A stretch of 64,000 nucleotides of DNA from Methanocella_A sp963792125 (GTDB lineage: Archaea > Halobacteriota > Methanocellia > Methanocellales > Methanocellaceae). Under the pieces are notes generated by a model that ran no database searches, was not told the DNA's origin, and was given only the letters and a program-made list of their open reading frames with translations. The position numbers and the translations under genes were made by a program. Shown piece after piece: positions 8,096 to 17,642 of the stretch (positions are counted from its first letter, which is position 1; every line of letters begins with the position of its first letter). The stretch spans positions 496,001 through 560,000 of the forward strand of contig CAWBVA010000012.1 in assembly GCA_963792125.1 (NCBI GenBank). The letters run 5' to 3'.

Positions 8096-9541
8096 TTACG
8101 CGTCGTAGTACAGGTACATCTCGTAGGGATGAGTCCTGATACGGACCGGGTCGACCTCGTTAGTCCTCTTGTAGGCAATCCAGTTCTCGATGAAGCTGTC
8201 ACTGAATACCTTGCCCTGGGTGAGGAACTTGTGGTCGTTCTCCAGCGCCTTGAGTGACTCGTCGAGCGAGGACGGCACGGACTTGATCTTCGCTTTCTCG
8301 GCTTCCGGCAGGTGATAGATGTTCTTGTTGATCGGGCCGAAGCCGTTTTTGGTGGGGTCGATCTTGTTCCTGATGCCGTCGAGGCCCGCCATGAGCATGG
8401 CAGAGAAGGCCAGGTACGGGTTGCTGGTCGCATCGGGCGGCCGGAACTCGATCCGCTTGGTCTTCGGGTCGTTCGAGTACATCGGTATACGGACCGCAGC
8501 GCTCCGGTTCCTGCTGGAGAATACCAGGTTGACAGGCGCCTCGTAGCCGGGTACCAGTCTCTTGTAGGAGTTCGTGCTGGGCGCGCAGAACGCGAGCAGT
8601 GCCGGCGCATGGCTCAGCAGGCCGCCGATGTAGTACAGCGCGGTCTGGCTTAACATGCCGTAGCCGTCCTTGTCGAAGAACAGGGGCTTGCCGTTCTTCC
8701 ACAGGCTCTGGTGGACGTGCATGCCGCTGCCGTTGTCGCCGAACATGGGCTTGGGCATGAAGGTCGCGGTCTTGCCGTTCCTGTGGGCGACGTTCTTGAC
8801 CACGTACTTGTACTTCATGGTGTTGTCGGCGATCTTCAGGAGCTTGTCGAACCTCATGCCGATCTCCGCCTGCCCTGCAGTGGCGACCTCATGGTGGTGC
8901 AACTCGATCCTCATGCCGATGTCCCCCATGACGCCGACCATCTCATTCCGGATGTCAGTCTGCGTGTCCGTCGGGGCGACCGGGAAGTAGCCTTCCTTGA
9001 ACCTGGGCCTGTGGCCGAGGTTGGGCGTGCCGTTGTTCTGGTTAGCGTTCCAGATGCCCTCGTTGGAGTCAATGGAATAGCTCATGCCCTTGTGCGGGTT
9101 CAGGACGTCGAACGACACGTTGTCGAAGATGAAGAACTCGAGCTCAGGGCCCATGAAGCTAGTGTCGGCGATGCCCGACTCGACAAGGTGCTTCTCGGCT
9201 TTCTTTGCGATGTACCGGGGGTCGTTCGGGTAGGGCTTCATGCCATCGGGATCTGCGACGTCGCAGGTGATCGAAATGGTCTGCTCTTTGATGAACGGGT
9301 CAATGAAAACGGTACTTGCGTCCGGCATCAGCAGCATGTCGCTCTCCTCGATGCCCTGGAACCCGCGGATGCTCGAGCCGTCGAAGCCTGTGCCGTACTT
9401 GAACACGTCCTCGTCCAGCTCCCTGATGGGGTGAGTCTTATGCTGCCATGTGCCCGGGACGTCGATGAACTTGTAGTCTACGTACTTGATTTTTTGCTTC
9501 TTAACCAGATCAGTGATCTCTTTGAGTTTGTCAGAAGGCAA
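8096..9541 (-). CDS. glnA: Glutamine synthetase, type I
   Basis: About 481 residues; makes glutamine from glutamate, ammonia and ATP, the main route of ammonium uptake. Standard glutamine synthetase signatures are present: GFDGSSIRGFQGIEESDM, the Mg-binding FMGPELEFFIF, HHEVATAGQAEIGM, GDNGSGMHVHQSLWK, VPGYEAPVNLVFSSRNRSAAVRIP and EFRPPDATSNPY. No adenylylation-type insertion stands out. A TTG at 9539-9541 is the likely start because GGAGG lies seven bases upstream; the longer frame starting at 9589 would run through the operator. The promoter carries an NrpR-type operator at 9577-9596, so expression should rise under nitrogen limitation. Monocistronic. Confidence 0.95.
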   Translation of the reverse strand: MPSDKLKEITDLVKKQKIKYVDYKFIDVPGTWQHKTHPIRELDEDVFKYGTGFDGSSIRGFQGIEESDMLLMPDASTVFIDPFIKEQTISITCDVADPDGMKPYPNDPRYIAKKAEKHLVESGIADTSFMGPELEFFIFDNVSFDVLNPHKGMSYSIDSNEGIWNANQNNGTPNLGHRPRFKEGYFPVAPTDTQTDIRNEMVGVMGDIGMRIELHHHEVATAGQAEIGMRFDKLLKIADNTMKYKYVVKNVAHRNGKTATFMPKPMFGDNGSGMHVHQSLWKNGKPLFFDKDGYGMLSQTALYYIGGLLSHAPALLAFCAPSTNSYKRLVPGYEAPVNLVFSSRNRSAAVRIPMYSNDPKTKRIEFRPPDATSNPYLAFSAMLMAGLDGIRNKIDPTKNGFGPINKNIYHLPEAEKAKIKSVPSSLDESLKALENDHKFLTQGKVFSDSFIENWIAYKRTNEVDPVRIRTHPYEMYLYYDA

Positions 9542-9576
9542 TTGTATTCCTCCACCAATGGTACACTCATTGCATA

Positions 9577-9596
9577 GTAGGAAGTACACTTCCTAC
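9577..9596 (-). promoter_or_regulatory. NrpR operator (GGAA-N6-TTCC) in the glnA promoter
   Basis: GGAAGTACACTTCC at 9580-9593 fits the known NrpR operator consensus GGAA-N6-TTCC exactly. The dyad continues to GTAG...CTAC on both sides, nine of ten pairs matching. It lies between the TATA box and the glnA start codon, where bound repressor would block transcription initiation. Confidence 0.85.
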
Positions 9597-9620
9597 TGTG
9601 AAATACAATACCTACTGCAT

Positions 9621-9630
9621 ATATTTAAAT
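9621..9630 (-). promoter_or_regulatory. TATA box of glnA
   Basis: On the minus strand this reads ATTTAAATAT, an archaeal TATA box. Transcription would start about 25 bases downstream, close to 9600, so the NrpR operator at 9577-9596 begins at or just after the start site. Confidence 0.6.
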
Positions 9631-9897
9631 TTATCTAGCGCCAAGTCTTGTTGTATGAACACATAGTTGCGGCCGACGCTGGCTTATTTCATATTTTTGT
9701 TATGAAACATTATGCGTGTATTACGCAACAATACAGGAGAACGCCGCCGGAAAAGACAATTATATATAAATATTGCTGAAATCGATTAGTGCTCTATCGA
9801 TTATTGCTCTATGTATATAGCACGTACCGACTGTGTTTTCGGGGGTGGGTAAATACGAAAGTTTTAATACGTGGGTAGAGTACCTGAGTCCGCTGTT
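9631..9897. other. Gap between glnA promoter and tRNA-Arg, no gene seen
   Basis: AT-rich, with no supported reading frame or RNA. It presumably holds the upstream elements of the glnA promoter (reading left) and the promoter of the tRNA (reading right; AGTTTTAATA at 9860-9869 is a weak TATA candidate). Confidence 0.4.
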
Positions 9898-9971
9898 GGA
9901 CTCGTGGGGTAGCCAGGACATCCTACCGGGCTTCGGACCCGGCGACCCGCGTTCAAATCGCGGCGAGTCCG
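9898..9971 (+). tRNA. tRNA-Arg (anticodon TCG)
   Basis: A 74-base cloverleaf: acceptor GGACTCG pairs with CGAGTCC plus discriminator G. A short D-arm follows (GGG/CCT with loop TAGCCAGGACAT). The anticodon stem is CCGGG/CCCGG with loop CTTCGGA, giving anticodon TCG for CGA codons. The T-arm is CCGCG-TTCAAAT-CGCGG. CCA is not encoded and no intron is seen. Immediately downstream lie four hairpin repeats and then a broken DNA methyltransferase gene. Confidence 0.93.
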
Positions 9972-9982
9972 TTAAGTTTTCA

Positions 9983-10250
9983 AGGGGCTCCCGGGGAGCC
10001 TTTTCCAAAAAGGCTCCCCTGGGTCGCGACCCAGACACATGTGCCGAAGGCACCAATTTTAAGGATCGTTTTGGAGAGGTGCAAGGGGAACCTTTTCCCA
10101 AAAGGTTCCCCCTGTACGCTTTTATTAATAAGAATTGATATGCGCAGTAAGGGGCTATAGGATCTTATTCCAAAAAGTCCCCTCGTACACTTTTATCGTT
10201 AAAAGGTTGTACCAATTAAAGGGGCTCTATCGCCTATTCCAAAAGCCCCC
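9983..10250 (+). repeat. Four degenerate hairpin repeats after the tRNA gene
   Basis: Four related units each begin AAGGGG and end near CCCC: 9983-10021, 10083-10112, 10149-10183 and 10219-10250. In the first, GGGGAGCCTTTT (9993-10004) pairs with AAAAGGCTCCCC (10008-10019). In the second, GGGGAACCTTTT (10085-10096) pairs with AAAAGGTTCCCC (10100-10111). The third and fourth have shorter stems with GGGGCT and AGTCCCC or AGCCCC. All share a TTCCAAAA-like loop side. GTAC(A/G)C-TTTTAT follows the second and third units. Role unknown. Confidence 0.8.
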
Positions 10251-10409
10251 TGGCTCACGACACGAGCACACATGCCGAAGACGCGGACGCAAACAGGCCG
10301 GACCATCGTCGCCTTCCTTGCGGACGCCCGCGCACGCGTGCGCAGGAAGACGACAAACAGTAAATACCAGCGTCAGCCAAATAATTAAAAAGCGTTACAG
10401 GTGCTAACG

Positions 10410-10604
10410 ATGGCAGATGTGTCGAGCATTGAAATTGTCCTGGCCGTTATGATACTGGCGGCGGTCATACTGATCGCGATAGCATATGCCCTGTTCAAGC
10501 GGCTCATCAAGGCCATGAAGCTGCTGGCAATCGGCATACTGACCTGTACAGCGATTATCGTACTGATCATCATTGCGGTGGCCGCCTATATTTTCTTAAT
10601 GTAA
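10410..10604 (+). CDS. Small membrane protein, two transmembrane helices
   Basis: A 64-residue hydrophobic protein with two membrane helices: about residues 7-27 (IEIVLAVMILAAVILIAIAY) and about 39-62. A short basic loop, LFKRLIKAMK, connects them and should face the cytoplasm. The ATG at 10410 has CAGGTG upstream at good spacing. No family is recognised. It stands between the tRNA-linked repeats and the methyltransferase gene, about 50 bases before the latter, and could be co-transcribed with it. Confidence 0.6.
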   Translation: MADVSSIEIVLAVMILAAVILIAIAYALFKRLIKAMKLLAIGILTCTAIIVLIIIAVAAYIFLM

Positions 10605-10658
10605 AAGCGCTCCGCTGACAGACACACGACTTTTATATCTCAAACGGCACATGTTAAA

Positions 10659-12640
10659 ATGCCAGCGACCGCTATGTCCCAAGCCTGCCAGAAATCCACC
10701 GTCGAAATCCTGAAAAAGGCATATAGCGATGGCTATGCAGATAAAATAAAAAACCACTCTATGGCATATCTGTTCCACGAGCTTGGATACGCCATCATCA
10801 AAAGCAACCTGGCTTTGAAACACCCGGATTTCCCGCCTGAGGCCATTAAACGGCAATACGAGCGAATGCTGGGGGTAACGCTTGATGAACGTTACAGCCT
10901 CACGCTCACTGAAATCGTCGATCCCTGCGATTTCGACGTCCTGGGCCGCCTCTACGAGGACGCCGCCCACTCGAACGGCACCCGGAAAGGGACAGGCGAA
11001 TTTTACACCCCGCCATTTGTCGTCGACTATATGATCGATTTGCTGGAGCTTGAAAAAGACACGTGCCTCCGGGACAGGAAATTTATCGACATCGCCTGTG
11101 GCTCCGGCGCGTTCCTCGTCGCAGGCATGAGGGAAGTAATCCGCATATTGAATGCCGGGAGCACTATCGATGCAAAGACACTCCGGCGGGTAGCCAGCAG
11201 CTTCCACGGGCTGGACATCAGCCAGACAGCGTGCGATATCTGCAAGATAAACCTGTACGTTACCCTGCTCAACGATCTGGGGCCGGAAGCTCTGGCAGGG
11301 ACCGGTAAAATCACGTTTAACGTCTTTCATGCCAATTCGATAGACAACGGTGCTGAAACCGGAGCCGGCGATGTTGCCAGGATCAAACGCAGGCTCGGCG
11401 TATACCGGAACGGGTTCGACTACATCCTGGGCAACCCGCCTTATCTGGAGGCCAAAAAGATGCCCGCTGCGATGAAAAGCGCCTGCCGTGAAAGCTGGCC
11501 GGACCTTACAGGCGCCTTCGACCTGTACATCCCGTTCATTCTCCAGTGCAACCGGCTTGCGGCAGAGGGAGGCAAGGTCTGCCTGATATTCCCGGACAAG
11601 TTCACCGTGGCCAGGTATGCGTTTCACCTTCAGGGAAAAGCTCCTGCGCGACTGCTCGATGATCGAGCTGGCGGACCTTTCGGGCATGGACGTGTTCAAC
11701 AGGGCCATAGTGTACCCGATCGTGCTGTCTTATCAAAACCGGCCGCCCGCCTGTGGACACGTCGTAAAGACCAGGATGTCAGTCGCGAGCCAGGAAGAGC
11801 TGGCCATTAATGATAGAGCAGCGACGGTGCCGCAGGACCTTTACCGGTCCATCGGCCACAACAGTACTTTCTTCTGCCTGCCGGAGGACGGTGATATCGC
11901 TGGCATGCTCCGGCGCATCTTCGGACAGGGGAAACCAATCGGCAACTACGTCACGTTCCGGTCGGCGGTGTCGTTCCATAAGAAAGGGCTGCGGGAGCAG
12001 TTCGTCAGGCAGTCGTTTAACGGCGAGGCAGGACCGGTCCTGAAGTACCTGGGCGGCCGGAGCTACGCGAAAAAGAACGAGGTCGACCTGTTCCGGTTCC
12101 GCTGGGAGGGATATTACATCAATTATGACCAGGCCAGGCTGAAGGAGCATGACAACGTGCTGCCGCCGCTGTCCAATTTCATGCAGGAGAAGATCGTCCT
12201 CTGCCAGCATGCGCCCCGGATTACGGCGGCGTATGACGGTAAGGGCGAGTACGTTACGAAGGACGTGTACCCTGTGGGCATCGCTGCGCCTGGCCTGGAA
12301 GGCTCCCCACTGTCGCTTAAAGTATTTCACCGTCCTGCTGAACTCGGAGCTCATGTCGTTCGTCTACGGCACCGTCTACAAAGGCATCCAGATCGGGGGC
12401 GGCTATTACCATTACCTGCCGACGTGGCTGGATATTCTGCCGGTCATCGTCCCGGAGCGTAAGGACATCCGCATGATCGGGCGTCTGGCCGACAGGATGA
12501 TATCTGCGGGCGATCGTGCGGCCAGACTACGGCTGATGGGTGAAGCTGACGAGATCGTCTACCGGGCATATGGCGTCGATGAGAAGCAGAGATCGATAAT
12601 CAGGCATGCCGTGCCGCCCTGGAACGGGGTCGACGTTTAG
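10659..12640 (+). pseudogene. N6-adenine DNA methyltransferase, Eco57I/type IIG-like, with two frameshifts
   Basis: Read across two breaks, this is one protein of roughly 660 residues. It has the adenine methyltransferase signatures FYTPPFVVDYMIDLL, the AdoMet-binding motif DIACGSGAFLVAG and the catalytic NPPY motif in YILGNPPYLEAKKM. The following part resembles the target-recognition half of Eco57I-type enzymes (SFHKKGLREQF, LPPLSNFMQEKIVLCQ, LLNSELMSFVYGTVYKGIQIGGGYYHYLP). The frame changes first near 11615-11640 and again near 12310-12330. With the breaks, no complete enzyme is made. Because many essential genes in this window show the same kind of break, these may be read errors and not true decay. 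No partner nuclease is seen. Its stop overlaps that of the convergent ATPase gene. Confidence 0.8.
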
Positions 12641-15346
12641 CGTGACCGGACTGCTTCAGCCCTCCCTGACATCCATTTTCTTATTGCCTTGTCCGCCTCG
12701 ACGACCGGTATCACCGTAGCCGCGACCGGGACAATGACCGCCCATTCGTACAGGCCCAGCGGCGTTAGCCGGAAGATCGCCGCCAGTGGCGGCCAGTATA
12801 TCGCGACGACCTGGACAAACGAGAACATCACGATACTGAAGAACAGGAACGGGTTGGACAGCGGATTCATAGCGAAGACCGACCGGGTCTCCGAGCGGAA
12901 GTTGAACACGCTGAACAGCTGGAAGAGCACCAGCGTGGTCAGCGCCATGGTGCGGGCATGATCTATGCTGGCTCCCTTGTTCAGCTGCCAGATGTATACG
13001 GCCGAGCGTCCCTGCCGCCAGCACGAGGCCGGTGAGGACGAGACGCTCGATCATCAGGCGGGAGATCACCGGCTCGTCCCTGGGGCGTGGGGGCTGGAGC
13101 TCGATGCCCTTCTCCGCAGGCTCGAAGGCCATGGCCAGGTCCTGCAGGCCGTTAGTCACCAGGTTCATCCAGATGATCTGGGCCGGCAACAGCGGCAGAG
13201 GCAGGAGCAGCACAATGCTGGTCAGGATCAGGGCCACCTGCCCGAAGCTGCCGGTCAGCAGGAACAGCACCACCTTGCGTATGTTCGCGAAGACCACCCG
13301 GCCTTCTTTGACGGCCGCGAAGATGCTGGCGAAGTTGTCGTCGGTGATCACCATCTCGGCCGTCTCTTTTGCCGCATCGGTACCGCTCCTGCCCATGGCC
13401 ACGCCGATGTGCGCCGCCTTAAGCGCAGGGGTATCGTTCACCCCGTCGCCCGTGACGGCCACGACCTCGCCCCGGCGTATCAGCTGCTGGACGATGCGCA
13501 GCTTGTGAAGGGGGGAGACCCGGGAGAATATTGAGACGCTTCCCGCCTTTTCGTATAATTCGTCATCCGTTATCCGCTCCATGTCCTCGCCGGTGATCAC
13601 TGCCTCGTCGCCACTCTTTACGATGCCAAGACGCTGGGCGATAGCGACGGCGGTCGCCCGGTGATCGCCGGTGACCATGATGACCCGTATGCCTGAGACC
13701 TTCGCTAATTTGATGGCCTCGTAGACCTCGTCACGCGGAGGATCATACATGCCCTGGATGCCCAGGAACACGCAGCCCCCGGAGATCATGTCCGGCTCCA
13801 GGTGAGCCGTGTCTGCCGGGAATCGTTTATAGGCCATGGCCAGCATTCGCAGCCCTTCGGCCCCCATGATGTCGTTGGCTTCGCCGGCCATCCTGGCGTC
13901 GAACGGCGCCTCCCGGCCCTCTGCACCCAGCTCCCGGTCACACATGCCTGCTACCCGGTCCGGCGCTCCCTTGACGAAGGCGATGCTGCCCTTGCCGCTC
14001 ACGTCGCGGTACAGCGTCGCCATGTACATCCGGTCGGACTCGAACGGTATTTCGTCCAGCCACTCGTAGTCGACCAGCTCTTTGCCTTCCTCCAGGCCGC
14101 CTTTCATGGCCGAGACGATGAGACTCACCTCAGTCGGGTCTCCCACGGGACGATATTCGTCCGTCTGGTCTTCCCGCTCCAGGCCGGACTCGTTGGCCAG
14201 CAGCCCGGCACGCAAACACATTTGCAGTGCCGGGCATGCCCCTTCGCACTGCTCGGGGAGAATCTTGCCTTCAGGCGAAAAACCGGTCCCCGTCAGACGG
14301 AAGTAACGTCGCCCTGTGTAGATGCGGACCACAGTCATCTCGTTGCGGGTCATGGTGCCGGTCTTGTCCGAGGCGATCACGGTGGTGCTGCCCAGGGTCT
14401 CCACCGCCGGCAGCCGGCGTACGATGGCGTTGCGTTCCGCCATCCGCTTTACCCCGATGGCCAGGGTGATCGTGATGACGATCGGCAGGCCTTCGGGTAT
14501 TGCGCCGACGGCCAGCGCAATGCCTGTGAGCACCATCTGGTACAGTGTCTCGCCGGCCAGTGTCCCGAGCACGACCACCAGCGCGGATATGCCCAGCACG
14601 GCCAGGCCAATGTTCCTGCTGAGGTGCTTGAGCTTTTCCTGCAGCGGTGTCGCTACGGACTTTACACTGGCTACCTCGTGGGATATCTGCCCGAGCTGTG
14701 TCTGGCGTCCCGTCGCCGTGGCTATGCCTGTCCCACGACCGGAGAGCGCCAGCGTGCCCATAAATGCCATGTTGGTCGCGTCTCCCGGGGAGATGCAGAT
14801 ATTGCCGACTGGCCCGGCAGCCTTGCGTGCAGGCACCGATTCGCCGGTGAGCATGGACTCGTCGATCTCGAGCCGGATCACCTCGACCAGCCTGAGGTCT
14901 GCTGGCACCCGGCTGCCTGAAGAGAGCATCACGACGTCACCGGGCACGATGCCCTGAGCATCTATCTCCTGCACATGGCCTTCCCGCACTACGACGGCCT
15001 TTGCCGCCGCCAGCGACTTCAGGGCGCTGATCGCACGTTCGGCCTTGATCTCCTGGAAGAAGCCGATGATCGCGTTGATGGTGATCACCAGGGCTATAAC
15101 GCCCGAGTCGACCCAGTCCTGCAGGAAGGCGGTAATGGCTACCGCGATGATGAGGATGTAGATGAGCGGGTCGGTGAACTGGTCGAGAATCAGCTTGAGC
15201 ACGTTTAGCTTCTTCTCGGACTCAAGGGCGTTCGGGCCGTGTTCCTCGAGCCGCCGGGCAGCTTCCTGTCCCGACAGGCCTGCATGACTGGTCCGTAGCT
15301 TGCTGAAGGTCTCTTCTGCAGTAATCGGGCAATAATCCAGGCTCAT
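12637..15346 (-). CDS. P-type cation-transporting ATPase (Ca2+-ATPase-like), one frameshift
   Basis: Ion pump of about 900 residues, P-type subclass II (PMR1/SERCA-like). Seen in order: cytoplasmic N-terminal domain, actuator motif TGESVPARK, membrane motif AIPEGLPIVITITLA, phosphorylation site SDKTGTMTRNE, the nucleotide-binding region with FVKGAPDRV, hinge motif TGDGVNDTPALKAAHIGVAMG, and C-terminal membrane helices. The frame breaks at about 13000-13005: one extra G in CTCGGCCG. Past the break the other frame continues correctly with AVYIWQLNKGA and FQLFSVFNFRSETRS to the stop at 12637-12639. Membrane helix 6 reads NLVTNGL where SERCA has NLVTDGL, so a calcium ligand Asp is Asn and the ion is uncertain. 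A TATA-like stretch lies upstream. Confidence 0.85.
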
Positions 15347-15476
15347 AACAGTGAAGATTATTTTATAAATATGTGTATATATAAATTGAGCCGGTAGTTG
15401 TTGCCGGGCTCAAGCGCCTGGCATAGTCCGGCGACAAACCGGCCAACTCATTTAATCATAAAAACATCATGCTTCT

Positions 15477-17639
15477 ATGATGCCCGAGCCTGCCGTTGAT
15501 CACATTGATTACCAGACAGTCGCCGAGGACATTATCGGTTCGATGGTCATACGGGAGGGCAACGTGACGTTGATCACAGAGCACAATGGCAACATTCCCG
15601 GGGGCGACGAGCAGGGCTACGGGCTCTACCACCGGGACTGCCGGTTCCTGTCGGGGTACGTCACCCGGCTCAACGGCAGGCTACTCACCAGCATCCTGTC
15701 CAGCGACGAGAAGGATTACGCATCTACAGTGGTGATGACCAACCGTACTTTCACGGATAGCCGGGGGAGTCAGGTGCCAAGGAACACCATTACCATCCGC
15801 AGGGAGAGGGTCATACCGGGCTTCATCGAGGAACACATCACCATCCTGAACCATAACCAGTTCGCCATAGACGTATGTCTGGCGCTGGAGCTCGATGCTG
15901 ACTTCTCCGACATCTTCACGGTGCGGGGCATTACGGCCGGGAGGGATGGCCAGCTCCTTGAGCCGGTTTACAGGGACGGAGTACTGTTATTCTCTTATCA
16001 GGGAAAGGACGGCCACCTTAGAAAAACCAGACTGGTCTTCGATCCGGCGCCCGGGTGCGAGGACGGGCATACATGCACGTTTAAATTACACCTCAGGCCA
16101 TCGGACCGCCAGATGATCACGTTACACATGTATGCAGAAGAAGGCGGAGTAATCGGTGAATCGCCGCCGTATGGCGACCTGAGCATGGAAGAACGCCTCG
16201 AAACGCTCAGGGAATCATATGCCCACACGACGGAATGCTGCAGGAAAATCGATACGGACAACCTCATCTTCGATCGCATCTTTCTGAGATCGCTGGCAGA
16301 TCTCAGGCTCCTGAACATGAGCAACGGAGAATATACCTTCTACTCGGCAGGCGTCCCGTGGTACGATGCGCTCTTCGGGAGGGATAGCATCATTGCAGCT
16401 ATCCAGTCAATGCCCTACGAGTTCAGCAAGGCCCGGAGCACATTGCGATTGCTGGCCCGGTACCAGGGCAGAGAGTTCAGCGACTGGAAGGATGAAGAGC
16501 CGGGTAAAATCCTGCACGAGCTGAGGGTCGGTGAAAAGGCGAACCTGAACGAAATCCCCATGGTCCCGTATTACGGCAGCATAGACTCGACGCCGCTGTA
16601 CCTCATCCTGCTGTCGGAGTATATCGACTGGACCGGCGATATGGGCCTGTTCGACGAGCTGAAGGACAACGTAATGGCAGCTCTCGGGTGGATGGAAAAT
16701 TACGCGGACCCCGGGAACATGGGGTTCGCCTCCTACGTGCCCAGGTCGGCAAAAGGCCTGCAAAACCAGGGGTGGAAGGACTCGCCCGAAGCCATCTGCC
16801 ACTCGGACGGTTCGCTGGCCATGAAGCCCGTCGCGCTCTCGGAAGTTCAGGGCTACTTCTACATGGCGAAGGTGCGGCTGGCATCTCTGTTCGAGCGGAC
16901 CGGAGACCGGGACCACGCCAGCCGGCTGATACAGGATGCCCACAGGCTGAAGCGGAAGTTCAACCAGGATTTCTGGATGAGCGAAAGAGGGTTCTACGCG
17001 CAGGCGATCGACCGCGACGGCCTCTGCGACGTGATATCATCGAATCCTTTGCATTGCCTGTGGTCCGGGATCCTGGACAGCAACAGGGCTGCCCTGATGG
17101 TGAAGCGAATGTTCGAGCTGGACATGTTCACAGGCTGGGGCATCAGGACGCTGTCGTCAGACGAGAAGCGTTACAGTCCGCTAGGATATCACAATGGCAC
17201 GGTCTGGCCCTTCGATAACTCCCTCATTACCGTCGGGCTGTGCAAGTATGGGTTCAAGAAGGAGGCTGACCGGCTGCTTACCTGCATGTACGATGCGGCC
17301 AGCCAGTATCCTCACTATCGCCTGCCTGAGCTGTTCGGCGGATACCAGCGTGAGTACTATGGCCTGCCGATCAGATACCCGGTGGCCTGCAGCCCGCAGG
17401 CATGGTCGGCTGGAACGATACCTTATATGCTGACGGCTGCGCTGGGATTTATCCCCCAGGCTGTAGACAAGAGGCTGACTCTGATGAAGCCTGCGCTGCC
17501 CCGCTGGCTGGAGAGATTGAAGATTGACGATTTGATGGTAGGGGGCATCCCCGTCAACCTGGAGTTCAAGCGCGTGGATGACGATACTATGGTCAACGAG
17601 CCGGGCATCAGCGAGATCGACGTTGTCGTGCACTATTGA
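15477..17639 (+). CDS. Glycogen debranching enzyme-like amylo-alpha-1,6-glucosidase
   Basis: A 720-residue protein with two parts. An N-terminal beta-rich domain (about 15-215: GNIPGGDEQGYGLYHRDCRFLSGYV, EEHITILNHNQFAIDVCLALELDADFSD) matches the N-terminal domain of bacterial and archaeal debranching enzymes (GDE_N type). A C-terminal alpha-helical barrel follows (about 270-710), with GVPWYDALFGRDSIIAA and YHNGTVWPFDNSLI. The family acts on alpha-1,6 branches of glycogen or similar glucans, fitting a methanogen that stores glycogen. Two ATGs stand together at 15477 and 15480; no ribosome binding site is seen, so the message may be leaderless. It stands alone, convergent with the pantoate kinase gene. 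Confidence 0.85.
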   Translation: MMPEPAVDHIDYQTVAEDIIGSMVIREGNVTLITEHNGNIPGGDEQGYGLYHRDCRFLSGYVTRLNGRLLTSILSSDEKDYASTVVMTNRTFTDSRGSQVPRNTITIRRERVIPGFIEEHITILNHNQFAIDVCLALELDADFSDIFTVRGITAGRDGQLLEPVYRDGVLLFSYQGKDGHLRKTRLVFDPAPGCEDGHTCTFKLHLRPSDRQMITLHMYAEEGGVIGESPPYGDLSMEERLETLRESYAHTTECCRKIDTDNLIFDRIFLRSLADLRLLNMSNGEYTFYSAGVPWYDALFGRDSIIAAIQSMPYEFSKARSTLRLLARYQGREFSDWKDEEPGKILHELRVGEKANLNEIPMVPYYGSIDSTPLYLILLSEYIDWTGDMGLFDELKDNVMAALGWMENYADPGNMGFASYVPRSAKGLQNQGWKDSPEAICHSDGSLAMKPVALSEVQGYFYMAKVRLASLFERTGDRDHASRLIQDAHRLKRKFNQDFWMSERGFYAQAIDRDGLCDVISSNPLHCLWSGILDSNRAALMVKRMFELDMFTGWGIRTLSSDEKRYSPLGYHNGTVWPFDNSLITVGLCKYGFKKEADRLLTCMYDAASQYPHYRLPELFGGYQREYYGLPIRYPVACSPQAWSAGTIPYMLTAALGFIPQAVDKRLTLMKPALPRWLERLKIDDLMVGGIPVNLEFKRVDDDTMVNEPGISEIDVVVHY

Positions 17640-17642
17640 CCG

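Noticed and set aside
8711..9577. 288-codon frame antisense to glnA
   Set aside because: Shadow of the glutamine synthetase gene; no ribosome binding site and composition typical of antisense frames.
10596..11708. 370-codon frame antisense to the methyltransferase
   Set aside because: Overlaps the conserved DIACGSG and NPPY coding regions on the other strand, and has no recognisable motif.
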